64,000 bases of DNA from Dehalococcoidia bacterium (GTDB lineage: Bacteria > Chloroflexota > Dehalococcoidia > Lucifugimonadales > UBA3495), in assembly GCA_022827095.1 (NCBI GenBank), contig JAJDTP010000005.1:1-64000 (forward strand), given 5' to 3'. Positions 9,502 through 16,156 of the stretch are shown here, in pieces. Within the stretch, counting starts at the first letter, position 1. Each line of letters starts with the position of its first letter. The notes under the pieces were generated by a model. The model ran no database searches. It was not told the DNA's origin and worked only from the letters and a program-made list of their open reading frames with translations. Position numbers and translations under genes: made by a program.

Positions 9502-9772
9502 ACGCGCATCGCGGGCCAGGCGGGGCGGCGAACCGCCCGGGTACTCTGGTCCGCCCCGATGAACCCCGGCGTCCCGGTTTACGAGGGTTGCGGGCGATGA
9601 TAGCCGTCCAACCACCATCCCTGTCGCCTCGCCGGCAGGGCCGAGACCGCCCGCAAAGGCGGTATCTGGCTTTCCCGGGGACGTCGGCAACGATGGCGAC
9701 GGCCCCCTGGTGCGACCGGGCCGAGGGTAGTGATAACATTCGAGTATCCCCCTTGGCCGGGAGGTCAACGCC
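9502..9772. other. Intergenic stretch, no gene seen
   Basis: About 270 bases between the DUF3800-like gene and the next small gene. Open frames here have the composition of shadows. The only supportable signal is the GGGAGGT-type ribosome site just before ATG 9773. Confidence 0.4.
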
Positions 9773-10060
9773 ATGAACGCCTTTCAAGCAACGTTAGCTG
9801 ACGTTCCCGACCTGGTGCGCATGGAGCTCGCCGGATACCTGTCCGACGCTTTCGTCATCGCCGACGTGACCTCGGAACTGCTGCCGGGACCCGATGGCGG
9901 CGACTACATCAGAACCACCGTAATCTTCAAGGACGACCATCCCGAACTGGACGCCCGGGCGCTGAACGAATTTTCCACCCACATTGACCCGCTGTGCCAG
10001 GCGCGGGGCTTCGACCGGCCAACCATCGCCTACGCCAACCGAAGCGAGCTGCCGGCATGA
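9773..10060 (+). CDS. Small conserved-looking hypothetical protein
   Basis: A 95-residue acidic protein with a good ribosome site (GGGAGGT ending 7 bp before the ATG). It is probably an alpha/beta fold: an amphipathic N-terminal helix around MELAGYL, then strands around FVIADVTSELL and YIRTTVIFKDDHPELD, and a final IAYANRSELP. I do not recognise a family. Its stop overlaps the ATG of the next short frame (ATGA 10057-10060), the first of two such couplings leading into the AlbA_2 gene, so it is likely the first gene of that operon. Confidence 0.55.
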   Translation: MNAFQATLADVPDLVRMELAGYLSDAFVIADVTSELLPGPDGGDYIRTTVIFKDDHPELDARALNEFSTHIDPLCQARGFDRPTIAYANRSELPA

Positions 10061-10193
10061 CCACCGGCGCCCCCAACCGCCCCTTCCGCCCCCGACGCCC
10101 ATCAGTTGGACCGAACTCATAGCCGCCGGGCGGGCAAGGCTGGCTCCCCGGCTTCCGGCCAATCAACCGTATGGGGGTCGTGTTGCAGCATGA
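10057..10193 (+). pseudogene. Short, apparently frameshifted gene between two ATGA couplings
   Basis: An ATG at 10057 overlaps the previous stop and opens a frame that dies after 20 codons at TAG. In the -1 frame the sequence continues as a sensible peptide (ISWTELIAAGRARLA and on) to a TGA at 10191-10193, which overlaps the ATG of the next gene. C-runs at about 10068-10095 are natural places for a lost or gained base. Both ends being ATGA junctions suggests that a ~45-residue protein was once, or still is, made here. Function unknown. Confidence 0.4.
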
Positions 10194-11584
10194 ACAGGCC
10201 AATCCTAGCCGACCTGATCGCCCTGGGAGAAGGGTTCACTACCGAGTTCAAACAATCCCTGCCCTCTGACCTCGGCAGGGAGATCTGCGCCTTTGCCAAT
10301 GCCACCGGCGGTGTAATTCTCATCGGGGTTGACGACGCCGGAACCGTGATAGGCGTCCAAGACCACAACCGGCTGAAGTCCCAGGTGCAGAGCGTCGCCC
10401 GTTCAGCGGACCCACCCGTGGCGGTGGCGGTGGAAAGCGCAGAAGAGGTGCTGCTGGTCACGGTGCCGGAACAGCACGGCAAGCCCTACTCCTTCCGGGG
10501 CCGTTTCTTTATCCGAGAGGGAGCAACCTGCCAGCAGTTGTCCCGCGACGAGATTAGGGACTTCTTCTTCCAAGAGGGTCTCATCCGGTGGGACGAAACT
10601 CCCTGCAACGCCTTCGACCCGTCCGTGGAAATCACTCCCGGACGCTGGGCCGAGTTCACCGAGCACGCCGGAATAGACGCCGGGCTGAACCCAATGACGG
10701 TCCTGGAGAACCTGCACCTGGTCAAAGACAGCAGGATGACTCACGCCGGGGCCTGGCTGCTGGCCGACGACATCACCCGTTTTACTCTCCAGGCCGGCGT
10801 GACCTGCGCGGTCTTCCAGGGCAGCGCCAAGACCCACATCCTGGACCGCAAGGAGTTTCATGGGAATCTCTACGCTATCTACCAGGACGTCATGGCCTAC
10901 TTCCAGGCCAAGCTGAACTCCGCCCTCATTCCCAATGCCCAGGGACGCGACGAGAGGTTGGAACTGCCCGAGAACGCCCTGCGGGAGGCGGTGGTCAACG
11001 CCATCGCCCACCGAGACTACCGCAGCACCGCCAACGTGCAGGTGTACATCTTCCAGGACCGGGTGGAGATCGTTACGCCGGGAGGACTGCCCGCCGGTAT
11101 GCGGGAGGAAGACCTGGGGAGTAAGAGCGTTCCCCGCAATCCCCTGCTGTTCAGTATGCTCTACCGCATGAGGCTTGTGGAGCAGATCGGCAGCGGCATC
11201 CGGCGTATTCACGACGCCTGCCGGGAGCACGGCGTCGCCGAGCCGACTATCGAAGTGTCCCCCGACTGGGTGACGGTGACTTTCCCGCGTTCTGTGGAAG
11301 CCGCCACCCCCCATGTTACCCCCCATGAAACCCCTCATGTCGCCCCCCATGTGGAACGGCTCATTGCCGTCTTGCAGGGGGAGATGAGCCGGGTAGAGAT
11401 TATGGATGCTTTGGGTTTGAAGGATCGCCGGCACTTCGCCAGGGCCCACCTGAAACCCGTTCTGGAAGCGGGTTTGGTGGAGATGACGCAGCCGGACCGA
11501 CCCCGGAGCAGGACACAGGGATACCGGCTGACCGCCCTGGGCCGGCAAGTTCAGGGTTCCTTGCCGGACATCGGTGACGCCTGA
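10190..11584 (+). CDS. AlbA_2 / HATPase_c_4 transcriptional-regulator-like protein
   Basis: The 464-residue protein has an N-terminal AlbA_2 (Schlafen-type) nucleic-acid-binding domain (about 15-125; EFKQSLP, FANATGGVILIGVDDAG). A central region follows, then an HSP90-type ATPase domain called HATPase_c_4 (about 260-370; REAVVNAIAHRDY, RVEIVTPGGLP, EQIGSGIRRI), and a C-terminal winged helix. A TPHVTPHETPHVAPHV stretch near 375-390 is a common linker in this family. ATG 10190 is chosen because it overlaps the upstream stop and removes a basic, low-quality N-terminal extension. Members are often in mobile elements and defence regions; regulation by DNA binding is the family assumption. Confidence 0.78.
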   Translation: MNRPILADLIALGEGFTTEFKQSLPSDLGREICAFANATGGVILIGVDDAGTVIGVQDHNRLKSQVQSVARSADPPVAVAVESAEEVLLVTVPEQHGKPYSFRGRFFIREGATCQQLSRDEIRDFFFQEGLIRWDETPCNAFDPSVEITPGRWAEFTEHAGIDAGLNPMTVLENLHLVKDSRMTHAGAWLLADDITRFTLQAGVTCAVFQGSAKTHILDRKEFHGNLYAIYQDVMAYFQAKLNSALIPNAQGRDERLELPENALREAVVNAIAHRDYRSTANVQVYIFQDRVEIVTPGGLPAGMREEDLGSKSVPRNPLLFSMLYRMRLVEQIGSGIRRIHDACREHGVAEPTIEVSPDWVTVTFPRSVEAATPHVTPHETPHVAPHVERLIAVLQGEMSRVEIMDALGLKDRRHFARAHLKPVLEAGLVEMTQPDRPRSRTQGYRLTALGRQVQGSLPDIGDA

Positions 11585-11706
11585 CCGGCAGAGTATCGCC
11601 ACGCGGCGGAATGGGGTGGGCAGGATGGCCTATGTTGAACAAATAGGGCCGGACGGAATGAACCGCCCAGCCCTTCGATGCCGTGGCCGCCGGGGATTTG
11701 CTTCAA

Positions 11707-11991
11707 TCACTCCGGCGGTTCACCACCGCCCTCTAATTTCCCCACCTCCGGCAGCAGCAGGTGCAGCAGCCCCATTCCGGCGGCCAGGTTGAACAGGGAC
11801 ACCAGGTGGCCGGAGCCTGGGGCGGCGCCGGCCTGCCAGCGGAACACGGTGCGGGCGTTGACTTTGAGCAATCGGGCCAGGCCCCGCGAGCTCAGACCGG
11901 CGGCCCGCCGGAAGGCGTCCAGCCGCTCGGGGAAGTCCGGAGGGAACTCCTCCGGCTCAATGTGATAGACCCACTGCTGGCGGCGGCTCAC
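11707..11991 (-). CDS. Tandem small HTH protein, copy 1
   Basis: A 94-residue single-domain protein with a helix-turn-helix around residues 18-55 (SRGLARLLKVNARTVFRWQ), preceded by the repeated FPPDFPERLDAFRRAAGL block and followed by LVSLFNLAAGMG. It is the most promoter-distal gene of a leftward run of six and shares one template with the next three upstream genes: a (D)FP.RL lead, a helix-turn-helix ending in a W-R/Q turn, then a leucine-rich helix. The probable role is DNA binding; target unknown. It ends in a glycine/proline tail without further domains. Confidence 0.65.
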   Translation of the reverse strand: MSRRQQWVYHIEPEEFPPDFPERLDAFRRAAGLSSRGLARLLKVNARTVFRWQAGAAPGSGHLVSLFNLAAGMGLLHLLLPEVGKLEGGGEPPE

Positions 11992-11994
11992 CGA

Positions 11995-12288
11995 CTATTC
12001 TCTAACCGGCCAGGGCTGGGCGGAGTCCAGCAGGAGTACGGCGATTCCGCCGGGCACGGAGCCGGCGAAGCGCATAATGGCCCGCAGTTCCTCCTCGCTG
12101 GGAGGCCGTCCGACGCGCCACAGCCGGGCTTGATGCGGGGGAATGCCCGACGCCAGGGCCACCTCCTCCAGGGAAGTTCCCGACCGGTCTTCCAGCCGTT
12201 CCAGTCGCACCGGAAGGTCCTGGGGCAGGGACGGAGCGGGGAACCGGAGGCGCCGGTCCCGCTCCTCGCCGGTGATGCTCTTACTCAC
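11995..12288 (-). CDS. Tandem small HTH protein, copy 2
   Basis: A 97-residue protein built on the same template as its neighbours: LPQDLPVRLERLEDRSG, a helix-turn-helix around 38-60 (LEEVALASGIPPHQARLWR), then ELRAIMRFAGSVPGG and a short hydrophobic end. The start overlaps the end of the upstream copy by 8 bp and the stop is 3 bp before the next copy, so the genes are cotranscribed and probably translationally coupled. The recognition helix differs clearly from the other copies, implying different DNA or protein targets if functional. No enzymatic motif is present. Confidence 0.65.
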   Translation of the reverse strand: MSKSITGEERDRRLRFPAPSLPQDLPVRLERLEDRSGTSLEEVALASGIPPHQARLWRVGRPPSEEELRAIMRFAGSVPGGIAVLLLDSAQPWPVRE

Positions 12289-12598
12289 CGTAGTCGCCCT
12301 CGGTATCGTCGTCCCTGACCCATAGGGTCAGGGCCCCGGCGTCGCCCTGACACAGCACGTCGATGCCGCCGGGGATAATGCGGGCCAGCTCGGTGAGCGC
12401 CAGAATGTTGGCCCCGGAGGGCCGGCGCTCGCCCCGCCGCCACAGCAACATGGTCCGTTCGCTCACGCCCAGCAGCGGGGCAAATTCCTTCCAATTCAGT
12501 CCGGTCAGGACCTTGAGCCGTTCCAGCCGCAACCCGAAGTCCTCGGGCCAGGGCTTCGGGCGGAAGTCCTCCAACAGGTTCCCCGGTACCAATGTCAT
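12281..12598 (-). CDS. Tandem small HTH protein, copy 3
   Basis: A 105-residue protein with the template WPEDFGLRLERLKVLTGL, an XRE-like helix-turn-helix around 34-58 (WKEFAPLLGVSERTMLLWR), NILALTELARIIPGG, and an acidic tail (DDDTEGDYGE). It is closest to copy 4: both have LTGL, a tryptophan in the first helix and GG before the last strand. It overlaps copy 2 by 8 bp. It resembles the DNA-binding part of XRE regulators but lacks any dimerisation or sensor domain beyond the ~25-residue tail. Confidence 0.68.
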   Translation of the reverse strand: MTLVPGNLLEDFRPKPWPEDFGLRLERLKVLTGLNWKEFAPLLGVSERTMLLWRRGERRPSGANILALTELARIIPGGIDVLCQGDAGALTLWVRDDDTEGDYGE

Positions 12599-12602
12599 GT
12601 AG

Positions 12603-12899
12603 TTACCTCCTTGGTAAGTGAATTGCGCTGTAGTCTCCGTACAGGACCAGTTCCAGCCCGCCGCGCACCTGGGCGGCCAGCCTGACCAACGACAGCATGG
12701 CGCCGCCGTTGGGTTCGCCGTCCCGCTTGCGCCAGCGCAAGGGCTGGCGGGGGTCCACCCCCAAGGCGTCGGCCATCCCCTCCCAGGTGAGGCCGGTCAG
12801 CTCCTTGAGGGCCGCCAGCCGCCGGGGGAAGTCCTCGGGCATCAGGGCGATGCCCGGCGGAACTGGGCGGCAACCGGAAAGGTCGCGGTCCCTAGTCAT
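12603..12899 (-). CDS. Tandem small HTH protein, copy 4
   Basis: A 98-residue protein with LMPEDFPRRLAALKELTGL, a helix-turn-helix around 38-62 (WEGMADALGVDPRQPLRWR), MLSLVRLAAQVRGG and a short end. It begins 8 bp inside the end of the canonical XRE gene upstream. A purine-rich GGAGGTAACTA site precedes copy 3, four bases from its end. Family template as in copies 1-3; function unknown beyond probable DNA binding. Confidence 0.68.
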   Translation of the reverse strand: MTRDRDLSGCRPVPPGIALMPEDFPRRLAALKELTGLTWEGMADALGVDPRQPLRWRKRDGEPNGGAMLSLVRLAAQVRGGLELVLYGDYSAIHLPRR

Positions 12900-13134
12900 T
12901 CGTTTCCTCCAGGATGAACAGGTCCTCGAAACGGTTGACCTGGAGGACCTCCATCAGACGGCGGCGGGTCTCACCGGAGGCTCTGCGCCGGCCGGTGAAC
13001 AGGTCGGAGACGAAGTTGCGAGACCGGCCAATGCGCCGGGCTAACTCACCCTGGCTGATGTTGAGCACGTTGAGCCGCGCCCGGGCCTTGTCAGGGTCCA
13101 GCCGGGACCGGAAGGAAGGTTTCCTGCGTTTCAC
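12892..13134 (-). CDS. XRE-family helix-turn-helix regulator
   Basis: An 80-residue canonical XRE/Cro-like domain: a basic N-terminus, then KARARLNVLNISQGELARRI, recognition helix around GRSRNFVSDLFTGRRR, and the conserved RRLMEVLQV..FEDLF end. Unlike the four smaller copies downstream, it fits the ordinary XRE pattern. Its start overlaps the stop of the upstream gene by 4 bp (ATGA 13131-13134), and its end overlaps copy 4 by 8 bp. It is a plausible autoregulator of the leftward operon, which faces the divergent promoter region at 13314-13556. Confidence 0.72.
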   Translation of the reverse strand: MKRRKPSFRSRLDPDKARARLNVLNISQGELARRIGRSRNFVSDLFTGRRRASGETRRRLMEVLQVNRFEDLFILEETND

Positions 13135-13313
13135 GCCGCGTCCTCCTTCCCCGCCGCAGGCCGGTTGGCGTTAACCGCAACATCGGTTTTGGCGGCAGCG
13201 GGATACGCCTCGGGATGTTCCAGGTAGTGGCGGGCGATGATGCGGGCTAGGATGCGCAGACCTTCCATGCGCTGGCGCTCCTGGTCCTCGGTGAGTTTTC
13301 GCTTCTTGCTCAA
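13131..13313 (-). CDS. First gene of the HTH operon, small hypothetical protein
   Basis: A 60-residue protein: a highly charged helical N-terminal half (KKRKLTEDQERQRMEGLRIL) and HYLEHPEAYP, then an alanine-rich end. It has no helix-turn-helix that I can see. It is the promoter-proximal gene of the leftward run, joined by ATGA to the XRE gene. Function unknown; the small size and neighbours suggest an accessory or regulatory peptide. Confidence 0.5.
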   Translation of the reverse strand: MSKKRKLTEDQERQRMEGLRILARIIARHYLEHPEAYPAAAKTDVAVNANRPAAGKEDAA

Positions 13314-13476
13314 ACGTTTCTACTCTCTGTGGGAACCGGCCTGACTTCCGGGGGTAGCCTGGAGGGGGCCGGTGGGATATACTTGGGCCGCTGTTTAGAA
13401 AATACGTTCTGTATGGCAAAGTGTACCAACCGGGCATGAGCAGAGACAATGACCAAAAGCCATAAGCACGCCTGTT

Positions 13477-13506
13477 TTGACAAAGTGTTCACTATTATGT
13501 GATAAT
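13477..13506 (+). promoter_or_regulatory. Sigma-70-type promoter for the XRE/ImmA operon
   Basis: TTGACA at 13477-13482 and GATAAT at 13501-13506 are separated by 18 bp. The first box is a perfect consensus and the second matches five of six positions. It points at the XRE gene starting at 13557, leaving a ~45-base leader. Confidence 0.75.
13489..13502. promoter_or_regulatory. Candidate operator overlapping the -10 box
   Basis: TCAC and GTGA form an inverted repeat around TATTAT, placed between the -35 box and the start of the -10 box. A second dyad, AGAA-N6-TTCT, lies nearby at about 13397-13410 toward the leftward operon. Repressor binding is inferred from position. Confidence 0.4.
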
Positions 13507-13556
13507 TAACCCGCAGAAATACAACGCCTGTTCGGGCGGCAACACCGAGGGATGGG

Positions 13557-14000
13557 GTGGTGAGCATGGACGAACACGACGACAAACTAGAACTAGACGA
13601 ACTGCGGGAAGAAGGCGAAGGCTACGAGGACATCGGCGCCCTGTTGCGGCGGCTGCGGGGCCGGGTGAGCCTGCGGGAGGTGAACCGGCGCACCGGGGTC
13701 TCCATCTCCTACCTGTCCCAGATCGAGCGGGGAGAGAAACAACCCGGCCCCAACGTGGTCCGCAAGCTGGCCGAGTTGTACCGGGTGGACGCTGAGCAAT
13801 TGATCAATCGGGCCGGGCACGGGCCGCAGCCCGACCCCTACGGCGACGAGGCGATGGACGTGGAGCGGGCCTACCGTTTCGTGCTGGACGACCCAGCCTT
13901 CCGGGTGGGCACCCGGCCCGACGGCCCCATGACCCTGAGCGCCAAGCGGTTCATCGTGGAGATGTACGAGAAGTTCACCGGCAAGAGGCTGTTGGAATGA
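13557..14000 (+). CDS. XRE-family regulator paired with an ImmA/IrrE-like gene
   Basis: A 147-residue protein with an acidic N-terminus, an XRE domain (about 27-90; LREVNRRTGVSISYLSQIE and GEKQPGPNVVRKLAELY), and a C-terminal extension of ~60 residues. Its arrangement, an XRE repressor with ATGA overlap into a metallopeptidase-like gene, is that of ImmR/ImmA-type control modules of integrative elements, in which the peptidase cleaves the repressor to trigger excision. GTG 13557 and ATG 13566 are both possible starts; a GAGGGA purine stretch lies just upstream. It is driven by the strong promoter at 13477-13506. Confidence 0.75.
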   Translation: MVSMDEHDDKLELDELREEGEGYEDIGALLRRLRGRVSLREVNRRTGVSISYLSQIERGEKQPGPNVVRKLAELYRVDAEQLINRAGHGPQPDPYGDEAMDVERAYRFVLDDPAFRVGTRPDGPMTLSAKRFIVEMYEKFTGKRLLE

Positions 14001-14913
14001 AGACGAAGACCCTGGGCGGCTTCTGCCGCGACCTGCTGGACGAGTATTTATCCGGCACTCACCCAAACCCCGAGGCAATGGCCGCCCGGTTCGTGGACTA
14101 CTTCCGTCTGCCGGTCCGTCCCACCCTGGACCAACTGAGCGCACTGATGGAGCGGGCCGGCTTCGGCAGGGTGAAGGACGGGGACATGGAGGGGTTGAAG
14201 GGCGCCCACATCGGCGACCCAGGGGCGAGTACGACATCTACCACCGGAACGACCTGTGGGAAGGGACCAAGGCCCACACGGTGTTGCACGAAGCCTACGA
14301 GATCATCCACGAGACCATGTGCGACCTCCATTCCGGCGCTCCGCCAGAGCGGACGGTGTGCCGGGAGGCCGACCGCTTCGCGGCGGCGGTGCTGATGCAA
14401 CCGGAAATCTTCTCCGCGCTGGCCCGAGCGTCGGGCCTGGACGTGTCCGTCCTGCAACGGGAGTACCGCTGCTCCTACGCTTCGGTGACCATCCGGTTGG
14501 CCGAGGTGCTACGAGACCTGCCCTTGATGGCCGTCCTGTACGAGCGTGAGGAAAGGGGTGGCCCGGACTCCTGGGATGACCAGCCCGAATTGCGCGCCAA
14601 GGTGGTGAAGAGAACGCGGGGCTTCCGACTAACCCGCACTCGCCCGCTTTGTGGCGACCGGGGCGGTATTCCCAGGTGGGATCGGCCCCCACCTCCCGGC
14701 TCCCTTGCAGAGTTGGCCGCGTTGACCGGCATGGCGGAGTACGATGAGAGGGGAGGTCTGGCGACTACCGCCCGGCCCGTATTCTGGAAAGGCAAGCTGG
14801 CCAAGGTTATCGTAGTCGCCGTGCCTATCCGCCACCGGAAGGTCCTCTCGACCCAGGTGGTCACCGCACCCTACTATCATCCAAACTGCGGTGCCGCGCT
14901 GGCCGCTCCGTAG
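13997..14913 (+). pseudogene. Frameshifted ImmA/IrrE-like metallopeptidase gene
   Basis: The gene starts at an ATGA overlap with the XRE gene and reads well for ~78 codons (MKTKTLGGFCRDLLDEYLSG, then LDQLSALMERAGFG). At about 14215-14225, in a G-rich run, the sensible reading moves to another frame, where EYDIYHRNDLWEGTKAHTV and the motif HEAYEIIHET follow. That frame continues to a stop at 14913. HExxx-H-type spacing fits the zinc site of ImmA/IrrE peptidases, though the usual second histidine of HExxH is E here. Either a real inactivating frameshift, a sequencing error, or programmed slippage would explain it. The last ~90 residues are not part of the usual family. Confidence 0.6.
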
Positions 14914-14931
14914 TATCCGAAGGAGACCCGA

Positions 14932-15855
14932 ATGTCAGATAGCAATGTAGTCCGTGACTCTGGAGCCGATGATATCCGATGGCAAGATTACGAGGAACTG
15001 GTCAAGGACATATACGAGGTTCTGGGGCGGGCTAATGGTGTAACCATTGAGTGCTGGGGCAGTTCTTGCAGAGTGGAGGGACCCCCTGGGGTGTTTCCCC
15101 AGATCGACGTTCTCACTGTCCACAGCGACGGGCTACATCAATACAGGACGGCGATCTCGTGCAAGAACTGGAACAAAAAAGTGGGCATCCCGATAGTCAG
15201 GGAGTTCTCTCAGATCATCGACGATGCCCGGCTGAGCAAGGGAGTAATAGTCTCCAAGATGGGGTTCACCGTGCCAGCCATGGCCTATGCAGAAGCCAAG
15301 AATATCGGGCTTGTCGAACTGAGAAGGCCGCTGGACGAGGACTGGGGCGGCTATATCAGGGAAGTCCACATCACATTGATGATGGACCAGACCGAAATCC
15401 ACGATGTCAATTTCAATCTTACTGCACCGAAGCCTGGCCCTGGCGAGGAGGTTTATCGGGGAGGTCCCATACATTGGCCCCTCATGCTGAACCAAATCTT
15501 CATCGGTATTCCCGGGCAAGAGGCTGAGACTTTCCGGAAGCTGGCCGATGACGAGTGGAGCAAAGACGAAGGAAGGGAAGTGTACAACCTCCAGTTCCCA
15601 GAAGGCAGCATATTGACGGTACCCGACTTCCCCGACTATCCCGCTCACGGTTATTCGATAACCGGCGCCACCTTCAAAGTAAGGTTCAGCCCGCCCATAA
15701 CGGAAGAAATTGTGGTTCGGGCTGACGAGCACGTCTACATGATAATGGAGAGCCTGTTCGATGGACGCCGCTTTACCATTACCAAGGATGGACAGATAAC
15801 AGAAAATCCCCCGCCAGACGATGCCGCCGCCGCGGGGAACACTGACCGCCCTTGA
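14932..15855 (+). CDS. Mrr-like restriction endonuclease fold protein
   Basis: The 307-residue protein has an N-terminal PD-(D/E)xK nuclease domain of the Mrr type. It starts WQDYEELVKDIYEVLG, the catalytic pair is IDVL (about 62-65) and SCKNWNKKVG (about 78-87), and it ends with GVIVSKMGFTVPAMAYAE and IGLVEL. The C-terminal ~170 residues, from REVHITLMM on, are an unrecognised domain. Mrr-type enzymes cut modified DNA, so a defence role for the element or its host is plausible. A good GAAGGAGA ribosome site precedes ATG 14932. The -35 box of the next promoter begins inside its last codons. Confidence 0.75.
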   Translation: MSDSNVVRDSGADDIRWQDYEELVKDIYEVLGRANGVTIECWGSSCRVEGPPGVFPQIDVLTVHSDGLHQYRTAISCKNWNKKVGIPIVREFSQIIDDARLSKGVIVSKMGFTVPAMAYAEAKNIGLVELRRPLDEDWGGYIREVHITLMMDQTEIHDVNFNLTAPKPGPGEEVYRGGPIHWPLMLNQIFIGIPGQEAETFRKLADDEWSKDEGREVYNLQFPEGSILTVPDFPDYPAHGYSITGATFKVRFSPPITEEIVVRADEHVYMIMESLFDGRRFTITKDGQITENPPPDDAAAAGNTDRP

Positions 15856-15881
15856 CGGGTTGCCTGGCGATGAACGATAAT
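15852..15881 (+). promoter_or_regulatory. Promoter for the ribbon-helix-helix/recombinase operon
   Basis: TTGACG at 15852-15857 and GATAAT at 15876-15881 are 18 bp apart, the same layout as the promoter at 13477-13506. It points at the start codon at 15926. Confidence 0.7.
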
Positions 15882-15904
15882 AATAGTAAGACAATCTATT
15901 ATTA
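15878..15904. promoter_or_regulatory. Perfect 9-bp inverted repeat, likely repressor operator
   Basis: TAATAATAG (15878-15886) and CTATTATTA (15896-15904) flank a 9-base spacer. The left arm overlaps the -10 box, and the gene 22 bp downstream encodes a ribbon-helix-helix protein, a family that typically binds such dyads at its own promoter. As RNA it could also fold, but it is AT-rich and lies near the transcription start. Confidence 0.65.
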
Positions 15905-15925
15905 CAGCAAGCAAAAAGAGAGACC

Positions 15926-16156
15926 ATGCCCCCACGACGGAAATCCAAGACCATCACCTTCTCCCTGCCCCCGGAGATGTTCGAGGAGGTGCAGCGGGTG
16001 AAGGATGAGGAAGGCCGGGACATGAGCGAACTGGTGCGCGAGGCGCTACGCCTCTACATGGAAGATAGGGAGCTGCGCCGAGAGGCAAGGCTGGAACGGC
16101 TGCGCTCCCGTCAGGCTGAAAGGGAAGATAATCAAGGAGGACAGAGGGATGAGTAA
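15926..16156 (+). CDS. CopG-type ribbon-helix-helix repressor
   Basis: A 76-residue protein: a basic start, the ribbon strand KTITFSLP, then two helices (PEMFEEVQRVKDEEG and SELVREALRLYMED) and a highly charged C-terminal helix. This is the ribbon-helix-helix fold of CopG/MetJ-type regulators. The stop lies 8 bp inside the recombinase gene, so the two are translationally coupled. Together with the inverted repeat at 15878-15904 this suggests autorepression that also keeps the recombinase low. Confidence 0.8.
   Translation: MPPRRKSKTITFSLPPEMFEEVQRVKDEEGRDMSELVREALRLYMEDRELRREARLERLRSRQAEREDNQGGQRDE

Noticed and set aside
11302-11352. TPHVTPH-type repeat in the AlbA_2 protein, first thought to be a novel repeat
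   Set aside because: Such T-P-H/Q-V linkers are common in this regulator family before the winged helix.
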